Shown here: one piece after another, positions 6,004-6,178 of the stretch
Layout: each line of letters opens with the position of its first letter
Position numbering within the stretch: the first letter of the stretch is position 1
NCBI GenBank assembly: GCA_022705125.1
Contig: JAKJFB010000169.1
Location: 274 to 6,451 of the forward strand
DNA from: Pseudomonadota bacterium
Lineage (GTDB): Bacteria; Pseudomonadota; Gammaproteobacteria; Pseudomonadales; UBA5518
DNA length: 6,178 nucleotides
Direction of reading: 5' to 3'
Notes under the pieces: generated by a model
Database searches by the model: none
What the model was told of the DNA's origin: nothing
Seen by the model: the letters and a program-made list of their open reading frames with translations, nothing else
Position numbers and translations under genes: made by a program

Positions 6004-6178
6004 GGCGCAGGCGGTGCACGAATCCGTCCGCCGACACGCTCAGGCAGGCGCCCTCCGCGGCGCCGAAGCCTACCGCCAGTATGTAGGCGCCTGAGCGTTT
6101 CCACTCTGCCCTGCGGGGCATCTCCCACTGCGCCCGCCGCTCGAGCGCAGGCAGGTCCCATAATTGGACCCGCCGGTC
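5993..6178 (-). CDS. C-terminal end of a WD40-repeat-like protein (partial, runs off the right edge)
   Basis: A minus-strand frame is open from the right edge to TAG at 5993-5995 (61 residues). It reads RRVQLWDLPALERRAQWEMP, then GAYILAVGFGAAEGACLSVS, then ADGFVHRLRLTP. The VQLWDL end of one blade, followed by a hydrophobic ILAVGF strand, a small-residue turn, the LSVSADGFVHRLRL strand and then the C-terminus, fits the last blade of a WD40 or similar beta-propeller. Such proteins are scaffolds or binding proteins; no partner can be named from this fragment. It has no start codon inside the window. Its last 11 bases overlap the 3' end of the convergent isomerase gene. A different propeller family is possible. 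Confidence 0.65.
   Translation of the reverse strand, partial: DRRVQLWDLPALERRAQWEMPRRAEWKRSGAYILAVGFGAAEGACLSVSADGFVHRLRLTP
6036..6098. repeat. Three-way inverted-repeat structure after the FKBP gene
   Basis: ACGCTCAGGC (6036-6045) pairs perfectly with GCCTGAGCGT (6089-6098). Inside lie two further perfect 6-bp hairpins: GGCGCC 6047-6052 with 6059-6064 (6-base loop), and GCCTAC 6068-6073 with GTAGGC 6083-6088 (9-base loop). On the plus strand the 3' arm ends in TTT, so it might act as the isomerase terminator. It also lies inside the WD40-like coding sequence on the other strand. Confidence 0.4.

Noticed and set aside
5892..6161. An 89-codon minus frame at the right edge
   Set aside because: It is out of frame with the WD40-like reading, which has proper strand patterns and a stop near the isomerase end; this one continues antisense into the isomerase gene.

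Overview
The window looks like chromosomal DNA from a high-GC, non-enteric gammaproteobacterium. The grounds are the order trxA - rho - ubiD on one strand, a Rho and a thioredoxin that align almost residue for residue with the enterobacterial proteins, a TIGR02444/DUF2390-family protein (mainly gammaproteobacterial), and a Mip/FkpA-type lipoprotein. The genus cannot be read from the sequence.

Layout, left to right. Positions 1-1166 are a scarred accessory stretch on the minus strand. They hold remnants of a class I SAM-dependent methyltransferase, a Cdd1-type ('pathogenicity locus') helix-hairpin-helix protein, a YpeA-like GNAT acetyltransferase and a Nudix hydrolase. Each has lost internal or terminal pieces. 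Hand-counted 60-base blocks between 481 and 780 are mostly 50-52% GC (one is 67%), against 68% in a ubiD block. Positions 1167-2633 are ubiD (ubiquinone synthesis) and 2656-3915 are rho (transcription termination). They are 22 bases apart and probably share one transcript. Positions 3916-4176 hold a likely rho promoter and a C-rich, G-poor leader that resembles a Rho-loading site. Positions 4177-4506 are trxA with its own extended -10 promoter.

To the right of trxA the coding strand flips. Positions 4665-5153 encode a DUF2390 protein of unknown function, and 5245-6003 a lipoprotein FKBP-type peptidyl-prolyl isomerase. From the right edge, the C-terminal end of a WD40-like protein runs back on the minus strand (5993-6178) and overlaps the end of the isomerase gene by 11 bases.

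The core genes are housekeeping: disulfide reduction, Rho termination, ubiquinone decarboxylation and envelope protein folding. I see no mobile element, CRISPR array, rRNA or tRNA. I did not find a convincing new multi-gene system. The two items most worth a second look are the run of four neighbouring genes that all carry excised segments, and the rho leader, which has features expected for autoregulation.
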